Assembly: GCA_038748065.1 (NCBI GenBank)
Contig: JBCDJG010000021.1
Location: 17,013-81,012, forward strand
Direction: 5' to 3'
DNA: 64,000 nucleotides
From: JBCDJG01 sp038748065
Lineage (GTDB): Bacteria > Pseudomonadota > Gammaproteobacteria > Pseudomonadales > Halieaceae
Each line of letters begins with the position of its first letter. Position 1 is the stretch's first letter. Made by a program: the position numbers and the translations under genes. The notes beneath the pieces are model-generated. The model saw only the letters and a program-made list of their open reading frames with translations. It ran no database searches and was not told the origin of the DNA. This document shows, in pieces, positions 33,593 through 42,062 of the stretch.

Positions 33593-33816
33593 AAGATCTG
33601 GTGCTCAGCCTGATTGAAGAGATCGGTCTGATTCTGGGCAGAGACGTAGCTGCAGACGAGAAACTGCTGGTAGAAGGGGGGCTCGATTCATTTGGGATCA
33701 TGCAAGTTGTTGCCTTCCTGGAATCTACCCTGGGACTCGCCGTGCCGGATGAGTATCTCAGTGGTGATTCGTTTGTTGACATAAATACCATCGCATCCTG
33801 GGCCTCAAAGCTGTAG
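33589..33816 (+). CDS. acyl carrier protein (phosphopantetheine-binding)
   Basis: 75 residues, four-helix ACP length, acidic. Pantetheine attachment site GGLDSFGIMQ with Ser34. Lacks the fatty-acid AcpP signature, so it is a specialised carrier. Start overlaps the hydrolase stop by four bases; the operon ends 15 bp later at a strong bidirectional terminator shared with ssrA. Needs a phosphopantetheinyl transferase, not found in this window. Confidence 0.93.
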   Translation: MKDLVLSLIEEIGLILGRDVAADEKLLVEGGLDSFGIMQVVAFLESTLGLAVPDEYLSGDSFVDINTIASWASKL

Positions 33817-33830
33817 CGTTGCTTCAGGCG

Positions 33831-33877
33831 CCAACAACAAAAAAGGCCACCCTATGGGTGACCTTTTTTGTTGTTGG
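33831..33877. terminator. bidirectional terminator between ACP gene and ssrA
   Basis: A 22-bp inverted repeat (one mismatch) with a three-base loop, rich in A at one end and T at the other, so it serves both the right-facing ligase-ACP operon and the left-facing tmRNA gene. Its right edge includes the template of the tmRNA CCA end at 33875-33877. Confidence 0.88.
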
Positions 33878-34231
33878 TGGAGGCGGCGGGAGTTGAACCC
33901 GCGTCCGCCGGCACTCTGCCATCGGCTCTACATGCTTAGATTCCGTCTATTGATTTAGCCGCTCACAGCCCAACGGTCAGGACGTGAACAGCGAGCCCTG
34001 TAACAATTTAACAGCGCGGGCCAGGGCATCCCTTGCTGCGATCCAGTTCTATATGACGGTCAACGGCGCGGGGCTGGCACCTTGCTGAAGACCGCTAGCG
34101 GAGTTTATGCCGCCAGAGCGTAGTTGTCGTCGTTGGCAACTATAAGTTAACAGCTTTGGATTAACGTGGTTGGCTGCCACCACGGCATGCACCTCAGGGT
34201 TTGTAACCTTCGTCGAATCCGAAACGCCCCC
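33875..34231 (-). ncRNA. ssrA: transfer-messenger RNA (tmRNA)
   Basis: 357 nt. The 5' end GGGGGCG pairs with CGCCTCC before the encoded CCA (one G-U). 5' domain ACGGATTCGACG-like segment (TTTCGGATTCGACGAAGG), T-arm GGTTCAACTCCC near the 3' end. The reading frame at about 34106-34138 encodes ANDDNYALAA followed by TAA, the classic proteolysis tag. Rescues stalled ribosomes with SmpB, whose gene lies 4.6 kb to the right. A TATACT box is 14 bases ahead of the mature 5' end. Confidence 0.98.
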
Positions 34232-34245
34232 GTAAAGCGGCGCAC

Positions 34246-34251
34246 AGTATA
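34246..34251 (-). promoter_or_regulatory. -10 box of ssrA promoter
   Basis: TATACT on the minus strand, 14 bases upstream of the mature tmRNA 5' end, leaving about seven bases of leader to be removed by RNase P. No good -35 match seen at the standard distance. Confidence 0.55.
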
Positions 34252-34379
34252 CCACAGGCCAGCTGATCGCTGCCTGAGCCATGCTGAGCAGTTTGCAGAT
34301 GCCGGAAATTGCTGAAATTGGCTGTCATCACCAGTAGACTCTGGCCGGGGGAATAACAAGCCGCGATCATTCGACTGAA

Positions 34380-35750
34380 ATGGGCGAAACAAGAGACAGA
34401 GCTTTTGGGGCGCGACCCGCTGCAGTTGTATCGGGCTGTGTCGTCGTGTTTGTCCTCAGCTTCTTCCTCAGATGGCAGTATGTCGCGGGCTCCGAAGAGA
34501 TGGTGCATCTCCTGCAGGATGCTGCACGTTATTTCACCAACGCCTACAACCTTTGGCATCACGACGCGCATTCACTGGATCCGCCCGCCATGCAGGAGCC
34601 CAAAACTCGGACGGACCACACCCCGGGGTTTCCGCTCTTCCTGACGCTGTTTTTTGAGGATCCCCCGGATTCGAGAACGATCAAGCCCCAGGTGCAAATG
34701 GCCCAGGCCGTCATGGGTTCGATGACGGTTGTAGCAACGCTGTTGCTGGCCGCTCTCTGCCTGCCCTTTGGCTGGGCCATGCTTGCCGCAGTACTCGTGG
34801 CTATTAACCCTCACCACATTGCCCTGGCCCAGGTCATGTTAACAGAGACACTCTACACCTTTCTGCTAATGCTGGGCCTGCTAGCCGCCATTTATGGTTG
34901 GCGCTATTCAAAGCTCCTGTTGGTGCTGGCTGGCATGGCGATGCTGGGCTTTTCGGGGCACGTTCGGATGATCGGTTTTGTCGTTCCGGCAGTACTGGCG
35001 CCCTTGTTACTGCTTGCGCCCGCGGCTGTTGCGTCGCGATCGTTGGTTGAACGCTGCAAGGTCGGTGGCGCAGGTTTGATTGGCCTGGCGCTGGTTTATT
35101 TCTGGTATCAGCAGTTCAGTGCCCAGTACATGCAGGCCCCGCCTGCAACTGAGGTCGTGATGGAAGAAGGCTGGACCAAGGTCAAACCTGCGGAGACCTA
35201 TGTCACTACCAGCGCCACGCCGCCGCGCTTCTTCGTCGAAGGCGTCAGCCATGTCATACCCCAGAATGGCGATCCCAAGTTGCGTTATCGTACGCGTCAG
35301 TCCTTTAGCGAGGTTCCCGGCAGTTACCTGCTCTGGAACTGCTGCGGGCGCTGGGTTTATAGCTGGCACTTTGACAACGTCTATAACGGTGGTGCCGAAA
35401 TCTATCCGATGCGAAAGTCGGCCTTTATCGATAATGGTCTACAAAGGGTTCTACACGACCTTATGCTATGGGCCCACTGGCCGTTGTATGCGCTGGCTGC
35501 GGCAGGTGGCTTCTTCGTTGTGTTTACCTCTCTCAAACAACTACTGCGTGGCCGCTGCTCGGACGCCTTTTTGGTGTCTGCGAGCTTTCTCGGGTTCGTG
35601 GTGGCCTTGAACATCATTCACTACTTGCCGCGCTACACGATTCCGATGCGCCCGCTGTCCTATGTTCTCGCCAGCCTTGCGCTTTACAGCTTCGTATCGT
35701 GGCTGTTGCAGAGACGCCAGTTCAAAATGGGAATTCAGTCCCAAAGGTAA
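34380..35750 (+). CDS. GT-C-like polytopic membrane protein
   Basis: 456 residues. About ten transmembrane helices with one large extracytoplasmic loop (roughly residues 40-105) and another near 240-330. Features of GT39/PMT-like glycosyltransferases: an acidic first loop (SEEMVHLLQDAARYF) and TRTDHTPGFPLFLTLFFED, VLVAINPHHIALAQVMLTET. Such enzymes move sugars from lipid carriers in the periplasm. Substrate unknown. Start ATG 34380 lies 149 bp from ssrA, divergent. Its end overlaps the convergent barrel-like gene by 29 bp. Confidence 0.75.
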   Translation: MGETRDRAFGARPAAVVSGCVVVFVLSFFLRWQYVAGSEEMVHLLQDAARYFTNAYNLWHHDAHSLDPPAMQEPKTRTDHTPGFPLFLTLFFEDPPDSRTIKPQVQMAQAVMGSMTVVATLLLAALCLPFGWAMLAAVLVAINPHHIALAQVMLTETLYTFLLMLGLLAAIYGWRYSKLLLVLAGMAMLGFSGHVRMIGFVVPAVLAPLLLLAPAAVASRSLVERCKVGGAGLIGLALVYFWYQQFSAQYMQAPPATEVVMEEGWTKVKPAETYVTTSATPPRFFVEGVSHVIPQNGDPKLRYRTRQSFSEVPGSYLLWNCCGRWVYSWHFDNVYNGGAEIYPMRKSAFIDNGLQRVLHDLMLWAHWPLYALAAAGGFFVVFTSLKQLLRGRCSDAFLVSASFLGFVVALNIIHYLPRYTIPMRPLSYVLASLALYSFVSWLLQRRQFKMGIQSQR

Positions 35751-36567
35751 CACCCTTGAAACCAGAGCCGTTCTTATAGCCCATACGGAGCCGGTCAACG
35801 GTGATACCAAGGACCTTGCGTGGTTTGACCAGGCCAACAGACACGCCTAGCTCGCTGATCTCATGGATGTTGGAGCGATCCGTGAGTCTGCGGCCAATAG
35901 TCCACTCTGGCTGATAAGACTGCAGGATGTAATAGAGGCCCAGGTCTATACGCTGTTCGAACAGCGCCTGACCGAAGTCCTTTCTCACGTCGACGCCGGT
36001 TTCCAGCAGTCCAAAGCTTGTCTGTCGCGTCGAATCGAACTGGTATTCGCCCGCCACTTGAATCCCTGCACCCCAGCGTAACTCGAGCCCGCTCTCCCAG
36101 CGCCATAGCCCGAGTATCTTCGCTCCGAGGGTACCGAGAACAAAGGTCTCGTCGGATACGAAATCATGCCCCAGTCCGAGTTGTCCATAGGGTCGAATGG
36201 TCCAGGTCTCGTCCAGGGGGATAGAAACCTGTGCGCCGGGCATGACTGAAAGGGTTACCAATTCCTCCGTGATCAGATTGTCGAGCCAGTCAGTGTCGTC
36301 GATCTGGTCATAGCCGATTGTAACGGGGGCAAACCACTTCAGGCCCAGCTCGTGATCTGGCTCGGCGAGCCGTTGCTGCGTAAAGCTGAATGGCACAGTT
36401 AGCATGGAAAGGCGCCTGCCATCGATTTTGTAAGTCCCGGTACCCATGATGGCCGGGTAGATGTAGCTCGTATCAACGTCGTCTATATCGAGCGTCTGCA
36501 GCGGCTCCTGCTGCGCGCTGGTTGGCAGGGCAACCATTAGTAGAACAAACGCGATGGCGGTTTTCAT
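35722..36567 (-). CDS. outer-membrane beta-barrel-like protein
   Basis: 281 residues. Signal peptide KTAIAFVLLMVALPTSAQQ, then alternating polar/hydrophobic segments with paired aromatics (LGLKWFAPVTIGYDQID; TIRPYGQLGLGHDFVSDE; QRIDLGLYYILQSYQPEWTI) and the C-terminal FGTEFPF ending in Phe, as expected for outer-membrane insertion. Resembles solitary autotransporter-like barrels. Function unknown. 29-bp overlap with the end of the GT-C-like gene. Confidence 0.75.
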   Translation of the reverse strand: MKTAIAFVLLMVALPTSAQQEPLQTLDIDDVDTSYIYPAIMGTGTYKIDGRRLSMLTVPFSFTQQRLAEPDHELGLKWFAPVTIGYDQIDDTDWLDNLITEELVTLSVMPGAQVSIPLDETWTIRPYGQLGLGHDFVSDETFVLGTLGAKILGLWRWESGLELRWGAGIQVAGEYQFDSTRQTSFGLLETGVDVRKDFGQALFEQRIDLGLYYILQSYQPEWTIGRRLTDRSNIHEISELGVSVGLVKPRKVLGITVDRLRMGYKNGSGFKGVTFGTEFPF

Positions 36568-36687
36568 CGCGGCATGATACCCCGAGCCCCGGCCACGAAT
36601 AACCCGAGCTGGCCAGTTTTAACCCTTTTTTTCCAATGGGGCGAACCCTAGACTGCGGGCAGCAATTCAACAGGGTAGAGGCTGGAC

Positions 36688-38478
36688 ATGCAATTCGATC
36701 TCAAGATTGTTAACGGACTTGTGTTTGATGGCGACGGTAACGAGCCGGTTCACTGCAATGTTGGCGTGCGCGATGGGCTTATCGTTGAGTTGGGGGCTTG
36801 CGCGGGCGACGCAGCCCAGGTGTTGGATGCCGCTGGCCACATCGTCACCCCCGGTTTCATCGACTTGCATACGCATTACGATGGCCAGGTCAGCTGGGAT
36901 GCCGATATGCAGCCGAGCGTTAACCACGGTGTCAGCACCGTAATTATGGGCAGCTGCGGCGTCGGCTTCGCTCCGGTGAGGGCGGCTGATCGCGACAAGC
37001 TGGTCCGGCTTATGGAAGGCGTCGAAGATATACCCGGCAGCGCGCTGACGGAGGGTATAAGCTGGGATTGGGAGAGCCTGCCGCAGTACATGGATGCGTT
37101 GGATGCCAAGCCCCATACCATCGATTACGCTGTTCAGGTCACGCATGATCCGCTGCGCGTCTACGTGATGGGCGATCGAGCGGTATTTAACGAAGCTGCA
37201 ACTGCGCAAGATATTGAAGAGATGCGACGGCTGACCCGTGAAGCCCTCGATGCCGGGGCCATTGGCTTTTCGACAGGCCGCTCCGACGTTCACCGCAGCG
37301 CCGACGGCGACTGGACCCCGGCCTCTGAGGCCACTGGCGATGAGCTGGCGGGCATTGCGCGTGCCTTTGATGGTGCTGGGCATGGGGTGTTGCAGGCCGT
37401 CAATGACTTTAACCTGGAGCGCGAGTCCGAGGATGGCGACGTGTTCGACCGGGAGTTCGACCTCCTCGAAGCCATGGCTTCGGCGGCGGGTGACAGTCCG
37501 TTCTCCTTGTCCCTGATGCAGCGCGATTTCGCGCCCGAGCAGTGGCGTCGAATTATCGACCGTGCCGAGCAGGCCGTTGAAAAGGGCCTGAATATGAGGC
37601 TACAGACGGCGCCACGGGGTATTGGCATCATTGTTGGCTTACAGTGCACCTTCCATCCATTTATCGGCTTCCCAAGCTATAAGGCCATCGCCCACCTGCC
37701 ACTGGTCGCACGTGTGGAACGCATGCGCGATCCTGATTTCAAGGCTCGTTTGCTGACGGAGGAGTCTGAGCCCCTGGCAGGCGACGGCACGCCGGTACCG
37801 CCCCTGGCCGACGCCTTGCTCGCTGCCGTAGATTTCGTGGCCAGCAAGACTTTCCGGCTTGGCGAAAACCCGCAATATGAGCAGGGCACCGAGACGTCGG
37901 TTTTACAGATGGCTAAAGATGCGGGCGTACCTACGCTGGAGATGGTGTATGACTTGATGCTGGAGAGTGAAGGGCGCGAGCTTCTGTACTTCCCAATTTA
38001 CAATTACACCGATATGAACTTCGATAACGTTTACACCATGATGACGCATCCACAGGCCATCATGGGTCTCTCTGACGGCGGCGCCCATGTCGGCACAATT
38101 TGTGACTCATCTTTTCCGACTTACCTGCTGAGCTACTGGACGCGTGACAGGCAGGATGGGGATAGGCTGACGCTCACGGAGGCGGTGCGCAAGTTGACGA
38201 GCGATATCGCAGACTATGTTGGACTCCATGATCGCGGCCGCCTGCGCGTCGGGCTGAAAGCTAACATCAACGTGATTGATATGGATGGCCTGAGGCTACA
38301 CGCACCGCGCATGGTGCAGGATTTGCCGGCCGGCGGGCAGCGTTTGCTTCAGGATGCTGGCGGCTACCGTGCCGTGATTGTTGCGGGTGATGTGGTGCTG
38401 GAGAACGACCGGCTGACTGGCGTCTATCCGGGACGTCTTGTGCGTTCAGGGCAGCTGCCGCAGCTGGAAGTCGCCTAG
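36688..38478 (+). CDS. N-acyl-D-amino-acid deacylase-type amidohydrolase
   Basis: 596 residues. Metal-site motif DLHTHYDGQ (His61, His63), Cys90 in MGSCGVGFAP (the bridging Cys of D-aminoacylases), LSDGGAHVGTICDSSFPTYL near the C-terminal part, and the small beta-sandwich at both ends. Removes acyl groups from N-acyl-D-amino acids, or a related amide (family). Ribosome-binding GAGG lies six bases before ATG 36688. Its stop abuts that of convergent smpB. Confidence 0.9.
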   Translation: MQFDLKIVNGLVFDGDGNEPVHCNVGVRDGLIVELGACAGDAAQVLDAAGHIVTPGFIDLHTHYDGQVSWDADMQPSVNHGVSTVIMGSCGVGFAPVRAADRDKLVRLMEGVEDIPGSALTEGISWDWESLPQYMDALDAKPHTIDYAVQVTHDPLRVYVMGDRAVFNEAATAQDIEEMRRLTREALDAGAIGFSTGRSDVHRSADGDWTPASEATGDELAGIARAFDGAGHGVLQAVNDFNLERESEDGDVFDREFDLLEAMASAAGDSPFSLSLMQRDFAPEQWRRIIDRAEQAVEKGLNMRLQTAPRGIGIIVGLQCTFHPFIGFPSYKAIAHLPLVARVERMRDPDFKARLLTEESEPLAGDGTPVPPLADALLAAVDFVASKTFRLGENPQYEQGTETSVLQMAKDAGVPTLEMVYDLMLESEGRELLYFPIYNYTDMNFDNVYTMMTHPQAIMGLSDGGAHVGTICDSSFPTYLLSYWTRDRQDGDRLTLTEAVRKLTSDIADYVGLHDRGRLRVGLKANINVIDMDGLRLHAPRMVQDLPAGGQRLLQDAGGYRAVIVAGDVVLENDRLTGVYPGRLVRSGQLPQLEVA

Positions 38479-38961
38479 CTACTGTTTTACGTTATCGCGA
38501 ATGATGCGCTGCTTCTGACGGTTCCAGTCCCGCTCTTTCTGGGTGTCGCGTTTGTCGTGGTCTTTCTTACCTGACGCCAGGGCTAATCGCGCCTTGACGA
38601 GATGGCCCTTCCAGTAAAGCTGGGTACAGACGCAAGTTTGGCCTTTGGCCTGGGTGGCAGCAAGAATTCTTGCGAGCTCTTTTTTATTCAGCAACAGTTT
38701 GCGAGTGCGACCTGGGTCAGTGACGAAGTGGGTAGAAGCGGTGTCCAGGGGAGTGATTTGCGCGCCCAATAACCAGGCTTCGCCATCCTTCATAAGAACG
38801 TAGGTGTCAGTCAACTGCACCTTGCCCTGGCGCAGGCTTTTCACCTCCCAGCCCGCTAATACGACGCCAGCTTCGAAGGTTTCCAGCAGGTGGTAGTCAA
38901 AACTGGCGCGCTTGTTCTGCGCAATGACATTGCTGGGTGTTTTGTGTTTCTTCTTTGACAT
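38479..38961 (-). CDS. smpB: SsrA-binding protein SmpB
   Basis: 160 residues from ATG 38961 (MSKKK). OB-fold core with FDYHLLETFEAGVVLAGWEV, KSLRQGK, NKKELARI, and the basic C-tail KKDHDKRDTQKERDW that enters the mRNA channel. Binds tmRNA (ssrA at 33875-34231) and delivers it to stalled ribosomes. Convergent with the amidohydrolase gene without spacing, and divergent from the NSS transporter. Confidence 0.98.
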   Translation of the reverse strand: MSKKKHKTPSNVIAQNKRASFDYHLLETFEAGVVLAGWEVKSLRQGKVQLTDTYVLMKDGEAWLLGAQITPLDTASTHFVTDPGRTRKLLLNKKELARILAATQAKGQTCVCTQLYWKGHLVKARLALASGKKDHDKRDTQKERDWNRQKQRIIRDNVKQ

Positions 38962-39099
38962 GGCGCGCATTATACGCAGGCACGATCATGCGGAATACAA
39001 GCACCCGGAAAGTGTCCGAACGTGAATCTTCCCCTTTTCAGCGGGACCACCCTGGTGCACTCTGGCCAGATGCGCTTCCAGCCTGCCAGACCCTGACGC

Positions 39100-40452
39100 G
39101 TGTCCCGCGGTGTACTGCGTGGGTGGGATTCGCGCACGACATTTGTGCTGGCCTTGTCTGCGTCTGCGGTCGGTCTCGGCAACCTCTGGCGTTTTGCTTG
39201 GCTCGCTGGTGAGCACGGAGGCGCGCCCTTTGTCCTGGCCTATGTAGTCTGTCTATTTGTTGTGGCCTGCCCCATCCTGATTGCCGAGGTCATTATCGGA
39301 AGTCACGGTCGGGGCAGTCCAGTAGGCGCCATTCGGTGGGCCGCCGATCGATCTTTGCGGTCGCGTGGCTGGGTTGCGGTTGGGCTTTTTACCTGCCTGA
39401 CCGGCTACTTGCTGCTGTCCTACCAGGCGGTTGTTGCAGGATGGTCATTGGCCTTCGCCAACGAGCTGCGTTCGGGCGCTTTTTCTGCCGCCAGTGCCCC
39501 TATGGTGGGCCAATATTTTGAGTCACTGCTGAATGCTCCCGGCGAAATGCTGCGTTGGCAGACGCTGTTTCTGCTACTCATGGCCGTGGTGCTGGCGCTG
39601 GGCGTGCGCCGTGGCGTTGGGTTAATGGTCTGGTTGTCGGTTCCCGCCTTGATCGCCATCCTGGGGGTGCTGGTTGTGTTTGCCATGGACCAGGGCGATC
39701 TTGCCGCGACACAGGACTTCCTGTTCACGGTGCGTATGATCGATTTCACCTATGAGTCTGTGCTGGCGGCCCTGGGCCATGCCTTTTTTACGCTGGGTGT
39801 TGGCGTTGGGGCGGGCATTTGCTACGGCGCCTATGCGCCTGTTCGCGTGCCGATCGGGCGTTCGGTGGTCGCTGTGGCACTGTTTGACCTGGTCGTAGCG
39901 CTCGCTATGGGCCTGGCGATATTCCCGCTTGTTTTCGCCAATAATCTTGAGCCGTCGGCAGGCCCTGCTCTGCTTTTTGTCAGCCTGCCCTACGCTTTCG
40001 GCAACATGATTCAGGGTGAGTTGTTCGGTTTTCTTTTTTTCCTGTTCGTGGTGATTGCCGCGCTCGGCAGTGCGGTTGCCATGGCTGAACCCATTGTCAG
40101 CTTGATTCGACACTGGCTGAGATGCACCCGCTTTTTTGCCGTTTTTCTGGTGATGTTGGCGGTTTGGTTTGCGAGCCTCGCAGTTGCCTTGTCATTCAAC
40201 AACGGACCCGTTGTGTTCTTGGTAGCAGGCCGTAGCCTGTTCGAGTTTCTAGACTGGATCACCGTACAGTGGCTGCTTCCGCTTGCCTCCCTCGGACTGA
40301 TCCTGTTTGTCGGTTGGCGGATGCGGCCGGCGATATTGCGCGAGGAACTCTGCCGCGAAACTGATCTGTTTTTCTCGCAGTGGTTGCTATGGTTGCGCTA
40401 TATTGCGCCTCCCGCCACGGTGGTGGCCATGCTGAGTGTCGCGCTCCTATGA
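39100..40452 (+). CDS. sodium-dependent transporter, NSS family
   Basis: 450 residues, eleven to twelve helices. The first helix SAVGLGNLWRFAWLAGEHGG carries the sodium- and substrate-binding motif of neurotransmitter:sodium symporters (LeuT type). FFTLGVGVGAGICYGAY in helix 6 fits the unwound substrate site. Likely takes up amino acids with sodium, as suits a marine cell. GTG start at 39100. Its stop overlaps the ratA start by four bases (ATGA). Confidence 0.92.
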   Translation: MSRGVLRGWDSRTTFVLALSASAVGLGNLWRFAWLAGEHGGAPFVLAYVVCLFVVACPILIAEVIIGSHGRGSPVGAIRWAADRSLRSRGWVAVGLFTCLTGYLLLSYQAVVAGWSLAFANELRSGAFSAASAPMVGQYFESLLNAPGEMLRWQTLFLLLMAVVLALGVRRGVGLMVWLSVPALIAILGVLVVFAMDQGDLAATQDFLFTVRMIDFTYESVLAALGHAFFTLGVGVGAGICYGAYAPVRVPIGRSVVAVALFDLVVALAMGLAIFPLVFANNLEPSAGPALLFVSLPYAFGNMIQGELFGFLFFLFVVIAALGSAVAMAEPIVSLIRHWLRCTRFFAVFLVMLAVWFASLAVALSFNNGPVVFLVAGRSLFEFLDWITVQWLLPLASLGLILFVGWRMRPAILREELCRETDLFFSQWLLWLRYIAPPATVVAMLSVALL

Positions 40453-40880
40453 CGGAGATACAGCGCAGTGCGCTGCTGCCCTTTGCCGCCGGCAGACTGT
40501 TTAAGCTGGTGAACGACATCGAAGCCTATCCACAATACATGGATGGCTGCGTCGGAGCCGAAATCCTGGCCCGTGAGGCAGATGCCGTCGAAGCGCGGCT
40601 TGATCTCGCGCGCGGTGGCATTCGGCAGAGCTTCAGTACACGCAACCGCTCTGAGGGCGAGGCGGCGATATCTCTTGAACTGATTGACGGACCCTTCGAA
40701 TTTTTTGAGGGGCGCTGGGAATTTGAGGCGCTTGGCGATACCGCGTGCAAGGTCAGCCTGCAGCTGCGGTTCAAGGCTTCGAGCGTATTGCTGAGCGCGG
40801 CTGCGGGGAGCCTGTTCGAGGGCGTCAGCACAAATCTGGTGGACGCGGTATGTCAGCGAGCACAACGGCTGTATGGGTGA
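40449..40880 (+). CDS. ratA: RatA/COQ10-type START-domain protein
   Basis: 143 residues from ATG 40449, coupled to the transporter stop. EIQRSALLPFAAGRLFKLVN and EAYPQYMDGCVGAEIL mark the START-like fold; SLQLRFKAS and the C-terminal LFEGVSTNLVDAVCQRA are typical of RatA. Known in E. coli as an inhibitor of ribosome subunit joining, and related to the ubiquinone chaperone Coq10, so either role is possible. Followed by rnfH in the order known from many gammaproteobacteria. Confidence 0.93.
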   Translation: MTEIQRSALLPFAAGRLFKLVNDIEAYPQYMDGCVGAEILAREADAVEARLDLARGGIRQSFSTRNRSEGEAAISLELIDGPFEFFEGRWEFEALGDTACKVSLQLRFKASSVLLSAAAGSLFEGVSTNLVDAVCQRAQRLYG

Positions 40881-40884
40881 GCCT

Positions 40885-41199
40885 ATGAGCGATGCAAAGA
40901 TCAAGGTGGAAGTGGCCTATGCCTTGCCGGAAGAGCAGGCGATTCTCGAGATAGACGTGACACCGGGAACGACCGCATTGGAGGCAGCTCAACTATCGGG
41001 CATTGCTGCGCGTTTTGACGGGCTCGATGTCGACAACGCCAAGTTGGGTATCTTTGGCAAGGCGGTAAGCCCCGCGCAAGTGCTCAAGGCCGGTGATCGG
41101 GTCGAGATTTATAGGCCCCTGTTGGCCGACCCCAAAGAGGTGCGTAAGGCGCGTGCCGCTCGCGCCCGTGAGCAGCGCGATCAGGCAGACTCGGGCTGA
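40885..41199 (+). CDS. rnfH: RnfH family protein (RatB)
   Basis: 104 residues from ATG 40885 (MSDAKIKVEVAYALPEEQ), matching the known RnfH start better than the in-frame ATG at 40873. Ubiquitin-like fold with ending DRVEIYRPLLADPKEVRKAR, then an Arg/Ala-rich tail. Small partner of RatA by gene order; molecular role not settled. Its 3' end overlaps the convergent bamE gene by 19 bp. Confidence 0.93.
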   Translation: MSDAKIKVEVAYALPEEQAILEIDVTPGTTALEAAQLSGIAARFDGLDVDNAKLGIFGKAVSPAQVLKAGDRVEIYRPLLADPKEVRKARAARAREQRDQADSG

Positions 41200-41549
41200 G
41201 TTTCGCTGGCCACCCTTTGCCCTGGATCTGCCGGGGCAAGGTCACCCTCCACGCGAATCAGTTCGTCACCTTCGAAGTAAACGGTCAGTGTTGATTGTTC
41301 AATGACCTTGGTGCCGTTGCGCAACACATAAGCGTAATCCCAGCGATCCTGGTTGAAGGTATCGTTCACCAGTGGTGTGCCAAGGATGAAGCGCACCTGG
41401 CGACGGCTCATTCCAGGTTTCAGCTGGTCGACCATCTCTTGGGTGATAATATTGCCCTGCTCGACATTGATGCGGTAGACCCCTGGAAATCCAAAGTTCC
41501 CGCAACCTGCGAGCAGTGCGAAGGCCAGTAAAACCAGACTGGTGCGCAT
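41181..41549 (-). CDS. bamE: outer membrane assembly lipoprotein BamE
   Basis: 122 residues from ATG 41549. Lipobox ALLAGCGN, then YRINVEQGNIITQEMVDQLK, GMSRRQVRFILGTPLV and RWDYAYVLRNG, the SmpA/OmlA fold. Subunit of the Bam complex that folds outer-membrane proteins. An in-frame ATG 13 codons upstream exists but would extend the signal. Divergent from fur, the same order as omlA-fur in pseudomonads. Confidence 0.96.
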   Translation of the reverse strand: MRTSLVLLAFALLAGCGNFGFPGVYRINVEQGNIITQEMVDQLKPGMSRRQVRFILGTPLVNDTFNQDRWDYAYVLRNGTKVIEQSTLTVYFEGDELIRVEGDLAPADPGQRVASETQPESA

Positions 41550-41624
41550 CAGGCGGTGCTTCCACTTCGTTTGCAGGGGTGGCATCATAGCACCCCAGAT
41601 TCATGGCAGAGAACCCCCAGCACT

Positions 41625-42041
41625 ATGGCCAATGAAAACCAGGAACTGCGACGGGTTGGCCTCAAGGTCACGTTGCCCCGCGTAAAAATAATGCAAATCC
41701 TGGAAAACGGTGAAAAAGGCCCCCAGCATATGAGCGCGGAAGACGTTTACCGCTCGCTGCTCGATGCGGGCGAAGACGTAGGCCTTGCCACGGTCTATCG
41801 GGTGCTAACCCAATTTGAGACCGCGGGCCTGGTGACGCGGCACAACTTTGAGACGGGGCACTCCGTCTTTGAATTGGCGAAGGGTGAGCATCACGACCAC
41901 ATGGTCTGCGTGGCGACGGGCGACGTGATCGAGTTTCATGATGAAGTGATTGAAGAGCGGCAGCGAGAAATTGCCAAGCAGCACGGCTTTGAGCTGATGG
42001 ACCACTCGCTGGTGCTGTACGTCAAGAAAAAAGGCGCCTGA
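41625..42041 (+). CDS. fur: ferric uptake regulator Fur
   Basis: 138 residues from ATG 41625. Winged helix (GLKVTLPRVKIMQIL; HMSAEDVYRSLLDAGEDVGL; ATVYRVLTQFE) and metal site GEHHDHMVC. As in Pseudomonas Fur, the second Cys of the structural CxxC is absent (CVATG). Represses iron-uptake genes with Fe2+. Divergent from bamE. Confidence 0.97.
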   Translation: MANENQELRRVGLKVTLPRVKIMQILENGEKGPQHMSAEDVYRSLLDAGEDVGLATVYRVLTQFETAGLVTRHNFETGHSVFELAKGEHHDHMVCVATGDVIEFHDEVIEERQREIAKQHGFELMDHSLVLYVKKKGA

Positions 42042-42062
42042 GGTGACTCTTCTGCCGCTTGG

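Noticed and set aside
33875..33960. tRNA-like segment with a TpsiC arm and CCA
   Set aside because: It is the 3' end of the tmRNA; the matching 5' end and tag reading frame are found 270-350 bases away on the same strand.
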